DNA from: DASXYG01 sp036502625
Lineage (GTDB): Bacteria > Actinomycetota > Actinomycetes > Streptosporangiales > Streptosporangiaceae
NCBI GenBank assembly: GCA_036502625.1
Contig: DASXYG010000069.1
Span: 13,736-77,735 of the forward strand
Direction of reading: 5' to 3'
Length of the DNA stretch: 64,000 bases
Shown here: piece by piece, positions 32,517 to 39,901 of the stretch
Layout: every line of letters starts with the position of its first letter
Position numbering within the stretch: the first letter of the stretch is position 1
Made by a program: the position numbers and the translations under genes
The notes under the pieces: model-generated
Seen by the model: the letters and a program-made list of their open reading frames with translations, nothing else
Database searches by the model: none
Told to the model about the DNA's origin: nothing

Positions 32517-33833
32517 TCACGCGGGCCCCAGCGTGTGGCTTGTCCAGGGGAGGGGGGTGCCGGTTTGGGATGCGGCTCGGATGTCGCCGCTGCGGGCGTG
32601 GCCTTCGAAGAGTTCTACCCGGGCGGCTCGGCCGCAGAGCTCGCCTAGCCGCGCGCTGGTCGACGGGTTGGTTACCTCTTGGTACGTGACGGTCTTGAGG
32701 TATTTGCCGACCCAGAGGCCTCCCGTGTAGCGGGCGGCGCCGCGGGTTGGGAGGACGTGGTTGGTGCCGATGACCTTGTCGCCGTACGAGACGCACGTGC
32801 CCGCGCCCAGGAACAGGGCGCCGTAGTCGCGCATCTTCGCAAGCGCCTCGCGCGGCTCGGCGGTGAGGATCTGGACGTGCTCCGAGGCGAAGCGGTCGGC
32901 CAGGGCGAACGCCGCGTCGAGGTCGGCCACCACGTGCACCTGGCCGTGGTCGCGCCAGGCCGGGCCGGCCATGTCGGCGGTCGGCATGCCGGGCAGCAGC
33001 TCCTCGATGTGCGCGAGCACCTCCGTACCGAGCTCCGCGCTCGTGGTGACCAGTACGGCGGGCGAGTCGGGGCCGTGCTCGGCCTGGGACAGCAGGTCCA
33101 CGGCCACGGTGAACGGGTCGGCGGTCGCGTCCGCCACGATCAGGATCTCCGTGGGCCCGGCGAACAGGTCGATGCCGACCTCACCGAAGAGCTGCCGCTT
33201 CGCCTCGGCGACGTACGCGTTGCCCGGCCCGGCCAGCATGTCGACCCGCCCGATGCTCTCCGTACCGACCGCCATCGCGGCCACCGCCTGCACCCCGCCC
33301 AGCAGGAGGATCTCGTCCGCCCCCGCCAGGTGCATCGCCGCGACCGTCGCCGCCGGGATCTCCCCGCGGATCGGCGGCGTGCACGCGGTCACCCGCGCCA
33401 CCCCGGCCACCTTGGCGGTCACGATCGTCATGTGCGCGGACGCGGTCAGCGGGTACCGCCCGCCCGGAACGTACGCCCCGGCCGCCGCGACCGGGATGTT
33501 CCTCTGCCCGAGCCGTACGCCCGGCAGCGTCTCCACCTCGAAGTCGGTCAGCGACGCACGCTGGTGCCCGGCGAACGTACGGACCTGGTCCTGCACGAAG
33601 CGGATGTCGTCGAGCACCTGGGCGGGCACCCCGTCGACGATCCGCGCGACCTCCTCCTCCGACAGCCGGAACGCCGCGGGCGACCAGGTGTCGAACCGCT
33701 CCGAGTACGCGCGCACCGCCGCGTCGCCGCGCTCCCGGATGTCGGCGATGATCGCCGCGACCCGCTCCCGCAGGCCGTCGTCTCCGCGCCCGGCGCCCGC
33801 CGCGGCCGGCGCCGGCCCCTTCAGCGTGGTCAT
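32517..33833 (-). CDS. Histidinol-dehydrogenase-family alcohol dehydrogenase, HpsN-like
   Basis: A 438-residue Zn- and NAD-dependent dehydrogenase of the HisD family. The zinc-site segment 'LLSQAEHGPDS', the catalytic Glu-His pair (ASEHVQ), and 'GDKVIGTNHVLPT' then 'ARYTGGLWVGKYLK' match the HpsN (sulfopropanediol dehydrogenase) branch and not biosynthetic HisD, as I recall them. No other his gene is near. It probably oxidises a primary alcohol to an acid in two steps. The last 15 residues are encoded inside the repeat field. It overlaps the preceding gene by ATGA. Confidence 0.85.
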   Translation of the reverse strand: MTTLKGPAPAAAGAGRGDDGLRERVAAIIADIRERGDAAVRAYSERFDTWSPAAFRLSEEEVARIVDGVPAQVLDDIRFVQDQVRTFAGHQRASLTDFEVETLPGVRLGQRNIPVAAAGAYVPGGRYPLTASAHMTIVTAKVAGVARVTACTPPIRGEIPAATVAAMHLAGADEILLLGGVQAVAAMAVGTESIGRVDMLAGPGNAYVAEAKRQLFGEVGIDLFAGPTEILIVADATADPFTVAVDLLSQAEHGPDSPAVLVTTSAELGTEVLAHIEELLPGMPTADMAGPAWRDHGQVHVVADLDAAFALADRFASEHVQILTAEPREALAKMRDYGALFLGAGTCVSYGDKVIGTNHVLPTRGAARYTGGLWVGKYLKTVTYQEVTNPSTSARLGELCGRAARVELFEGHARSGDIRAASQTGTPLPWTSHTLGPA

Positions 33834-35431
33834 GACTCACTCTCTTTCGTGTCCGGGGTCAGGAATCGGTCGAGGACGTTCCGGGTCACCGCGGCCACCG
33901 CGTCGTCCACCGGCACGGACGTGGACCACGTGATGGACCCGGCCGCGAACACCTCGCCGCCGCTCGCGGTGGTGAGGTGGACGAGCTCGGCGCCGCCGTC
34001 ACCCGCGTTGGTGCCGCGCGCCAGGACGGCCGCGCCCTCGGGGGTGTGCGCGCCGGTCTTGTCGGTCTCGTGGCCGGACGCGCCGCCGGAGCACCGTTCG
34101 TGCAGCCCGGCCGCGCCGAACACGTCGCCGTGGGCGAGCCCGGTGCCGGCGAACGCCCAGTGCCCGGCGTCGGCCACCCGGTACGGCGCGGCCGTCATCG
34201 CGCCCGCGCTGGTGAACACCACGCCGAGCAGCGCGCTGGTCGGCCGGTGGCTGCGCGCCATGCGGCTCTCGTACGGGCCGTCCTCCACGGCCTCGGTCCG
34301 GAACCGCAGCCCGCCGTCCGCGGTGAACTCCACCTCGCAGTCGGCGCCGTTGCCGCCCAGGTAGGCCAGCTTGCCGCCGCGCTCGTGCACCCACGTCCAC
34401 ACCCGGTCGTACATCTCCCGCGACCAGTACTCCGGGTGGGTGTTCAGCACCAGCACCCGGTACGCGTCGAGGTCCAGCGTGCCGTCGTGCAGGTGGGCGT
34501 CGGCGTACAGGTCGTGGCCGTAGCCGTTGCGCTCCAGCCAACTGATCAGCCGCCACTCCGCGGACGCGAGGTGGCACGGCTGCCGGCCGCGCACCGGGTC
34601 CAGCGGCCCCTCGTCCGGGCCGATCTGGTTCAGCGGCTCCGGCCGGTCGAAGGACAGCGGCGGGTACGCGTCGTCGGGGAACTGGTGCTCGCTGAACGAC
34701 GACTCCTGGTAGCGGCGCATCTCCATGCGCGGCACCAGCACCGGCTCGTCCGGCAGCCCGGCCGCGTTGACGTAGTTGCTGCGCCCGCCGAAGTTGTTGT
34801 ACGCGTTCCAGGTGTTCGTCGAGGCCAGTACGGCGATGCGGGCACGCGGCGCGCGCGGGGCGACCACCCACGGGAACGAGAAGTGCGCGCCTGACTCGCC
34901 CTCGGCGTGGAAGTAGTAGAGCCCGCCGCGTTCGGGCGCGGTGACGAACTGCTTGTGGTTCGGGTCGACGTAGCCGTGCTCGTTCCAGTGCACGCCGCCG
35001 CGCGTGTAGTCGCCGTCCGGGGTGACCTGCGCGGTCGCGCGCGGCGCGTGCTCGTCGAACCAGCCGACGATCCGCTCGCCGCCCACGTCCGCGCCGTAGC
35101 GGCGCAGGCTCAGCCGGTACGGCTCGGGGCTGTGGATGCGGAACTCGGCGGTGCCGCCGGAGACCGTCCACTTGGGCCACACGTAGCCGTAGATCCGGTC
35201 GGACAGCAGCCGGAACCGCCGTACGCCGTCGCCGAGTTCGGCGGTGACGTGCTTCGCGCCGTAGCCGTCCTTGGCCAGCGTCACCCGGTAGCGGCCCGAC
35301 GGCACGTCGAGCCGCACCGCGCCGGACGCGCTGGACCTGGTCACCCAGGCGTTCGTACGGTCGGCGACCTCGACGTCCACGTCCGCGAGCGCCAGGTCGC
35401 GCTCGTCGCTGACGTAGCCGATCAGCCCCAT
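33830..35431 (-). CDS. N,N-dimethylformamidase large-subunit-like protein
   Basis: A 533-residue protein. Residues 1-75 form a carboxypeptidase-regulatory-like beta sandwich (GYVSDERDLALADVDVEV ... VPSGRYRVTLAKDGYG). The remainder resembles the C-terminal domain of dimethylformamidase beta subunits: 'AVLASTNTWNAYNNFGGRSN', 'YDLYADAHLHDG'-like segments, and 'VLVLNTHPEYWSREMYDRV', the tyrosine region that in DMFase helps bind a mononuclear iron. It is shorter than the roughly 760 residues I recall for the known enzyme, and no small alpha subunit is encoded nearby. It may hydrolyse another amide. It starts 1 bp after the MFS gene. Confidence 0.75.
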   Translation of the reverse strand: MGLIGYVSDERDLALADVDVEVADRTNAWVTRSSASGAVRLDVPSGRYRVTLAKDGYGAKHVTAELGDGVRRFRLLSDRIYGYVWPKWTVSGGTAEFRIHSPEPYRLSLRRYGADVGGERIVGWFDEHAPRATAQVTPDGDYTRGGVHWNEHGYVDPNHKQFVTAPERGGLYYFHAEGESGAHFSFPWVVAPRAPRARIAVLASTNTWNAYNNFGGRSNYVNAAGLPDEPVLVPRMEMRRYQESSFSEHQFPDDAYPPLSFDRPEPLNQIGPDEGPLDPVRGRQPCHLASAEWRLISWLERNGYGHDLYADAHLHDGTLDLDAYRVLVLNTHPEYWSREMYDRVWTWVHERGGKLAYLGGNGADCEVEFTADGGLRFRTEAVEDGPYESRMARSHRPTSALLGVVFTSAGAMTAAPYRVADAGHWAFAGTGLAHGDVFGAAGLHERCSGGASGHETDKTGAHTPEGAAVLARGTNAGDGGAELVHLTTASGGEVFAAGSITWSTSVPVDDAVAAVTRNVLDRFLTPDTKESES

Positions 35432-35432
35432 C

Positions 35433-36755
35433 TCATCCCCCCGTCTCGACGGCCGCGCGCCGGTCCGCGCGCAGCGAGCGCCCCGCGCTCTCCGGCACCG
35501 CGATGATGGCCGCCGCGCTGAGCGCGCATCCCGCGATGACGTACAGGCTCACGCCCCACGACGCGCCGCCCGCCGCGGCCGTCAGCGCGCTGGCGATCAT
35601 CGGCGCGAACCCGCCCGCGAGCACCGCGGTGAGCTGGTAGCCGAGGCCGACGCCGGTGGAGCGGGCGAACGTCGCGAACATCTCCGAGAGGATCGTCTGC
35701 GACAGCGCGGACATGGCGATCACGCAGACCGCGAAGCCGAGCGTCATGCCCAGGTAGACCAGCACGGGCTTGCCGGACGCGAACATCCCGAAGATCGGGA
35801 AGATCAGGACGGCCAGGCCGGCGCAGCCGCCGAGGAACACCGGCTTGCGGCCGACCCGGTCCGACAGCAGCCCCCACGTCGGCGCCAGCACGATCTGCAC
35901 ACCGGACGCGATCATGGTGGCGGTCAGCGCCAGGGACGCGGGCGACCCGCGGTCCTCCAGGTACGCCGGGCCGTACACGGTCAGCACGTAGCCGCCGATG
36001 CTGTTCGCGAACCCGAACAGCACGCCGAGGACCAGCGCGCGCGGCTGCCGCAGCACCTCCATCAGCGGTGTGCGGCGCGTGCCGGTGTCCGCCGCGCGGT
36101 CGGCGGTGAAGACCGGCGTCTCCGGCACGCGCGACCTGATGACCAGTCCGGCGAGCAGCAGCACCAGGCTCAGCCAGAACGGCACCCGCCAGCCCCAGCT
36201 CAGGAACTGCTCCTCCGGCAGCGACGACACGAGGCTCATCAGCCCGGAGGAGATGAACAGCGCGACGCCGGACCCGCTGAGCAGCAGCGCGCCGAACAGG
36301 CCGCGCCGGTCCGGCCGCGCGTGCTCGACGGCCAGCGCGGTGGCGCCGCCCATCTCGCCGCCCGTGGAGAACCCCTGCACCAGCCGCAGGACGACCAGCA
36401 GGATCGGCGCGGCCACGCCGATGCTCCGGTAGCCGGGCAGCAGCCCGATGAGCAGCGTCGCCGCGCCCATCATCACGATGGTGATGACCAGGGCCTTCTG
36501 CCGTCCGACCCGGTCCGCGACGTGGCCGAGCACGATGCCGCCGATCGGCCGCAGCAGGAACCCCACCGCGAACGTCGCGAACGAGGCGAGCTGCCCGGCC
36601 AGCGGGCTGGACTCGGGGAAGAACAGCTTCGGGAACACCACCGCCGAGGCCAGGCCGAACAGGTAGTAGTCGTAGTACTCGAGCAGCGTGCCCACGGCCG
36701 CCGCCAGCGCCGCCTTCCGGCGCACCTGCCGTACCGCGTCCGGTCCAGTACCCAC
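35433..36755 (-). CDS. MFS transporter, MHS type, first gene of the island
   Basis: A 440-residue proton symporter with about 12 helices. 'AVGTLLEYYDYYLFGLAS' in TM1 and 'GHVADRVGRQKAL' (motif A) assign it to the metabolite:H+ symporter group; a second motif 'GLLSDRVGRKPVF' follows TM8. The GTG at 36755 has AAGAGG five bases upstream; an open TTG at 36782 lacks support. An operator palindrome at 36810-36832 lies 55 bp upstream. Together with the ABC importer this gives the island two uptake systems, perhaps for two related substrates. Confidence 0.9.
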   Translation of the reverse strand: MGTGPDAVRQVRRKAALAAAVGTLLEYYDYYLFGLASAVVFPKLFFPESSPLAGQLASFATFAVGFLLRPIGGIVLGHVADRVGRQKALVITIVMMGAATLLIGLLPGYRSIGVAAPILLVVLRLVQGFSTGGEMGGATALAVEHARPDRRGLFGALLLSGSGVALFISSGLMSLVSSLPEEQFLSWGWRVPFWLSLVLLLAGLVIRSRVPETPVFTADRAADTGTRRTPLMEVLRQPRALVLGVLFGFANSIGGYVLTVYGPAYLEDRGSPASLALTATMIASGVQIVLAPTWGLLSDRVGRKPVFLGGCAGLAVLIFPIFGMFASGKPVLVYLGMTLGFAVCVIAMSALSQTILSEMFATFARSTGVGLGYQLTAVLAGGFAPMIASALTAAAGGASWGVSLYVIAGCALSAAAIIAVPESAGRSLRADRRAAVETGG

Positions 36756-36809
36756 GATGCCTCTTCTCAGGACGTGTCCCAACCCCCGACCAGGATGTCC
36801 GGCATTCAG

Positions 36810-36832
36810 CTATCTACGATATTTCGTAGATA
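36810..36832. promoter_or_regulatory. Operator palindrome before the MFS operon
   Basis: Perfect 9-bp arms TATCTACGA (36811-36819) and TCGTAGATA (36824-36832) around TATT; base 36810 extends the match to the other site. It is in an AT-rich patch unlike its surroundings. Read on the minus strand its core is CGAAATA, as at 29191. Sequence agreement with that site is 19 of 23 aligned positions, so one regulator probably binds both. Confidence 0.78.
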
Positions 36833-36926
36833 TATTCCATTTGCTGAACTCAGAGGTATCAGGACATGAGGGCACGACGCAAGAGGTGGACGAGCCGACC
36901 GTTATCGACCCGCGGGGGTCAGGGGG

Positions 36927-37121
36927 TCAGAGGGCGAAGCCGCCGCCGTCGGTGATGCGGATGTCGAAGGACTCCGGGTCGGTGTGGCGGCGTTCGGCGA
37001 TGAGCTGGCGGCTGGCGTACTCGACGCGGTCGAGGCGGTCGACGGCGTGCATGAAGCCGAGCTCGACGATGGTCACCAGCCACATCGGGCCGTGGCGTTC
37101 GACCGCGGCGGTGTACGTCAC
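36927..37121 (-). CDS. HicB-like small protein, possible orphan antitoxin
   Basis: About 64 residues from a GTG at 37121: 'VTYTAAVERHGPMWLVTIVE', then 'DRVEYASRQLIAERRHTDPESFDI'. The beta-beta-beta-alpha-beta pattern with a terminal D-x-ES-FD-I segment is that of HicB-type proteins as I recall them. No HicA toxin gene lies next to it, so an antitoxin role is doubtful. The ribosome site is weak, and a longer ATG/GTG start up to 37238 is open. Confidence 0.55.
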   Translation of the reverse strand: MTYTAAVERHGPMWLVTIVELGFMHAVDRLDRVEYASRQLIAERRHTDPESFDIRITDGGGFAL

Positions 37122-37343
37122 CGGGGCCGCGGGGCGCCGGGTCTTGGCGGGTCCTCGAAGGAGCGTCCACACAGGACCGACGGTAACCAGCGGTGGGCAA
37201 ACAGCCCTCCGTGAACCGGTCGCGCGCAGGTCAAGCACGTACGGCCGGGCACTGCGCCGCCGGTGGGCGGCGTGTGAAGGTTGCGTCAGGAATGTCCCCA
37301 GTGCGGGTCACGGCGGACCGGGGCGGTGCGCGCCGGGACGACC

Positions 37344-38342
37344 ATGGGCGGGGTACGTACGGGCGTCCCCGAGGCGGTGATCATGGTGATGGCAGGGCTG
37401 GCGGCGTGGCGGTTCGACCCCGTGGTCGCGGTCTTCGTCGTGGCGCTCGGCGTGGCGTACGCGCTCGGCGTGCGGACGGTGCGGCGCCGCGGGCAGGCGT
37501 GGCCGCGGTGGCGGACCGCGGTGTTCGTCGCGGGCGGGCTCGGCAGCGTGGTCGTGGCCACCATGTCGTTCCTCGGCGCGTACGCGCACACCCTGTTCTG
37601 GGCGTACACCGTGCAGATCATGGCGCTGCTGACGGTCTGCCCGGTGCTGCTGTCGCTGGGCGCGCCGCTGCGGCTGGCCGGGCGGGTGCTGCCGCCGGGC
37701 GCGCGGCGGCGGCTGGTCGCGGTGCGCGACAGCCGGGTGCTGAAGCTGCTCACGTTCCCCGCCGCGGCGCCCACGCTGCTGGCGTTCGTGCCGTTCGCGA
37801 TCTACTTCACCGGCGTCTACCCGGCGACCCTGCGCCACCCGCCGCTGTACGCGCTGTTCCACCTGGTGCTGCTCGCCGTGGGGTTCCTGCTGGTCTGCCC
37901 GCTGAGCGAGCCCGCCGTGATCCCCCGGATGTTCTCCTACCCGCTGGCGATCTTCGTCGCGTTCGGCACGGTGCTGCTCGACGCGTTCCCCGGCATCGTG
38001 ATCCGCTTCGACCAGCACCTCATCGCCGCGTCGTACTACCTCGCCCTGCCGCACCCGTGGCTGATGAACCCGCTCACCGACCAGCAGTACGGCGGCGACG
38101 CCCTGTGGTGCGTCGGCGAGACCATCGACATCCCGTTCCTCGCCGTCCTCGTCATCGCCTGGATGCGCGCCGAGCGGACCGAGACCGTACAGGTCGACGC
38201 GTACCTCGACGCGCGCGAGGCCGACGGCGACGACGACACGCCCTGGTGGGTGCGCGACCCCGACGCCGCGAGCGTGCTCGGCCGGCGCGCCGCGGCGTAC
38301 GGATGGGACGAGCACGACCCCGGGGCGCGCCCTACTCGGTGA
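37344..38342 (+). CDS. CtaG/caa3-type cytochrome oxidase assembly membrane protein
   Basis: About 332 residues with seven to nine hydrophobic segments, matching the caa3_CtaG family (PF09678): 'SFLGAYAHTLFWAYTVQIMALLT' region, 'LLSLGAPLRLAGRVLPPG', 'YALFHLVLLAVGFLLVCPL', 'DALWCVGETIDIPFLAVLVIAWMR'. Such proteins help insert copper into heme-copper oxidases or act in copper handling. The ATG at 37344 is the first good start. The C-terminal tail is acidic and cytosolic ('DGDDDTPWWVRDPD'). It overlaps the convergent gene at 38332 by 11 bp. Confidence 0.85.
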   Translation: MGGVRTGVPEAVIMVMAGLAAWRFDPVVAVFVVALGVAYALGVRTVRRRGQAWPRWRTAVFVAGGLGSVVVATMSFLGAYAHTLFWAYTVQIMALLTVCPVLLSLGAPLRLAGRVLPPGARRRLVAVRDSRVLKLLTFPAAAPTLLAFVPFAIYFTGVYPATLRHPPLYALFHLVLLAVGFLLVCPLSEPAVIPRMFSYPLAIFVAFGTVLLDAFPGIVIRFDQHLIAASYYLALPHPWLMNPLTDQQYGGDALWCVGETIDIPFLAVLVIAWMRAERTETVQVDAYLDAREADGDDDTPWWVRDPDAASVLGRRAAAYGWDEHDPGARPTR

Positions 38343-38871
38343 ACGAGTCGAGGCCGGTGACCCGCCATTTCCCCCCGCGGTACGTGGCGTCGACGGCCAG
38401 CATGGCGCCCGCGAAAACCGTCTGGCCGGTCTTCACCGCGGTGTTCCGCTCGTTGGCGAAGACCAGCAGGTGGGCGCGGTCGCCCTGAATTGTCGAGACG
38501 CCGCTCTCGGTGACCGTCGTGGCCAGGACGAGCCGCTGTTTCCCGGCCTGTTCCAGAACGGGCGCGAACAGTTTCCGATATTGCGCGACCGCGTTTCCGG
38601 AAAGGAATGTCCGGGTCGCCTGGCGGTTCTTTTCCGGATGCGCGTAATCGTAGGAGAAGAGCCCGGCGACGGCCGTGGTGATCTGCCCGTTGGCCTCGCT
38701 CGTCCGCGCCGTGTCGGTGAGCGCGGTGTTGCGCGCCGCGGTCGAGCCGCGCAGGCCGGCGGCGTTGTGCCCGGCGACGATGGCGAACACGCCGAGGGCG
38801 GCCGCGACGACCGCGAGGCTCACGGGTGCGGCCAAGCGCGGGCGGGTGGCCGGTGGGGTGCGGCGCGGCAT
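38332..38871 (-). CDS. Mce-associated membrane protein (orphan, short type)
   Basis: A 179-residue protein with one N-terminal membrane helix (SLAVVAAALGVFAIVAG) and an extracytoplasmic SnoaL-like alpha/beta domain, as in the proteins encoded at the end of mce operons. It matches the product at 58060 in layout: 'FSYDYAHPEKNRQATRTFLSG' against 'LSYSYGDTSSPQAAARRILTG', and 'RAHLLVFANE' against 'RAELLVFLDQ'. It is encoded downstream of the longer paralogue at 38903 with a 31-bp gap, 9 kb away from the mce operon and on the opposite strand. Confidence 0.8.
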   Translation of the reverse strand: MPRRTPPATRPRLAAPVSLAVVAAALGVFAIVAGHNAAGLRGSTAARNTALTDTARTSEANGQITTAVAGLFSYDYAHPEKNRQATRTFLSGNAVAQYRKLFAPVLEQAGKQRLVLATTVTESGVSTIQGDRAHLLVFANERNTAVKTGQTVFAGAMLAVDATYRGGKWRVTGLDSFTE

Positions 38872-38902
38872 GGGCGGTGGTCCTCTCGGGCGGTGCGTAC
38901 GG

Positions 38903-39667
38903 TCACGATGCGCGGGGCGCGGGCGTCGCGAGGGGCGCGCCGCCGGCCCCGGTGTCCACCGCGACCTGGCCGATCTTGCTGAGCTTCCAGCCGGCCCCGG
39001 TGCGGGTGAGCTCGCCCTGGAGGCGGCTCTGCTTGGTGGCCGGCTTGCCCTTCGCGGGGGTCACGGTGATCTCCAGGGCGACGATGATGGCGGCCTTGCC
39101 GGCGTGCTCGTCGAGCTGGGTGATCGCGGCGTCGAGCACCTTCGCGGTGGTGGCGGTCTTGGCCTGCTGGACCTGCGCGGCGAAGGTCTTCCGGCCGGCG
39201 GTGATCGAGTTCCGCAGGTCGCCGGCCGACGACTGGAGCCAGAGGTTCAGGCCCTGGTCGACGTGGCGGTAGTCGAGCGTGTTGAGGTTCTGTACGGCCT
39301 GCTCGCCGGAGACCAGAGCGGAGTCGCGCATCTGGGAGTAGCGCAGCGACTCGTCGTGCGCGGCGGTGTACCACGCGCCGCCGAAGTAGACGGCGCATCC
39401 GGCGGCCACGACGACCAGGGCGATCGCGGCGGCGAGCAGCGGCCGGGCGAACACGCGGCCGCCCAGGGCGGCTAACGCGGACGGCCCGCGCTCGTCCTCG
39501 CCGTCCTCCGGCTCGCCGTCTTCCGCGTCCTCGTCGTCCTCGTCGTCCGCTTCGTCCTCCGGGTCGACGACCGCGTCCGCCTCCTCGTCGACGACCGCGT
39601 CCTCGTCCTCCGGGGGCGTCTCCTCGGCCGGAGTCGGGGTGGTGTTCTCGTCGGACTGTGCGCGCAT
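38903..39667 (-). CDS. Mce-associated membrane protein (orphan, long type)
   Basis: A 254-residue protein. The first 65 residues are an acidic Asp/Glu-rich cytosolic tail, followed by a membrane helix (LLAAAIALVVVAAGCAVYF) and an extracytoplasmic domain: 'VQNLNTLDYRHVDQGLNLW', 'KTFAAQVQQAKTATTAKVLD', 'TRTGAGWKLSKIGQV'. The same segments occur in the protein encoded at 57433 ('AALHTIDYRTVNTGLNTW', 'GWKLSTLISL'). The pair probably stabilises or modulates an Mce complex. It is divergent from the PucR gene, with 234 bp between. Confidence 0.8.
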   Translation of the reverse strand: MRAQSDENTTPTPAEETPPEDEDAVVDEEADAVVDPEDEADDEDDEDAEDGEPEDGEDERGPSALAALGGRVFARPLLAAAIALVVVAAGCAVYFGGAWYTAAHDESLRYSQMRDSALVSGEQAVQNLNTLDYRHVDQGLNLWLQSSAGDLRNSITAGRKTFAAQVQQAKTATTAKVLDAAITQLDEHAGKAAIIVALEITVTPAKGKPATKQSRLQGELTRTGAGWKLSKIGQVAVDTGAGGAPLATPAPRAS

Positions 39668-39901
39668 CAGGTCCCTCGAAGCTGGTCCGTCCCCCGGAGA
39701 CGCTGAGCGTACGGCGCGCCGCGCGGGACGCGCAATCCTGCGTCCGGGTTGTTGCTATGACGCATGATTCGGGTCGGCGAATTGTCATCAGATGCCTAGC
39801 GAATCCCGCGCGGACGGACTAATGTCAAGGCCGCTGTGATCACCGCCGTTGGGCATCGGGGCAACGACAACCGGGAGCGAACGGGAGACGGGAGTTGTCC
39901 G

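Noticed and set aside
32517..33833. Biosynthetic histidinol dehydrogenase (hisD)
   Set aside because: No other his gene nearby and the C-terminal half has the HpsN-type GDKVIGTNHVLPT segment, so a catabolic alcohol dehydrogenase fits better.
36756..36782. TTG start for the MFS gene at 36782
   Set aside because: No ribosome site; the GTG at 36755 has AAGAGG at the right distance and gives a typical N-terminus.
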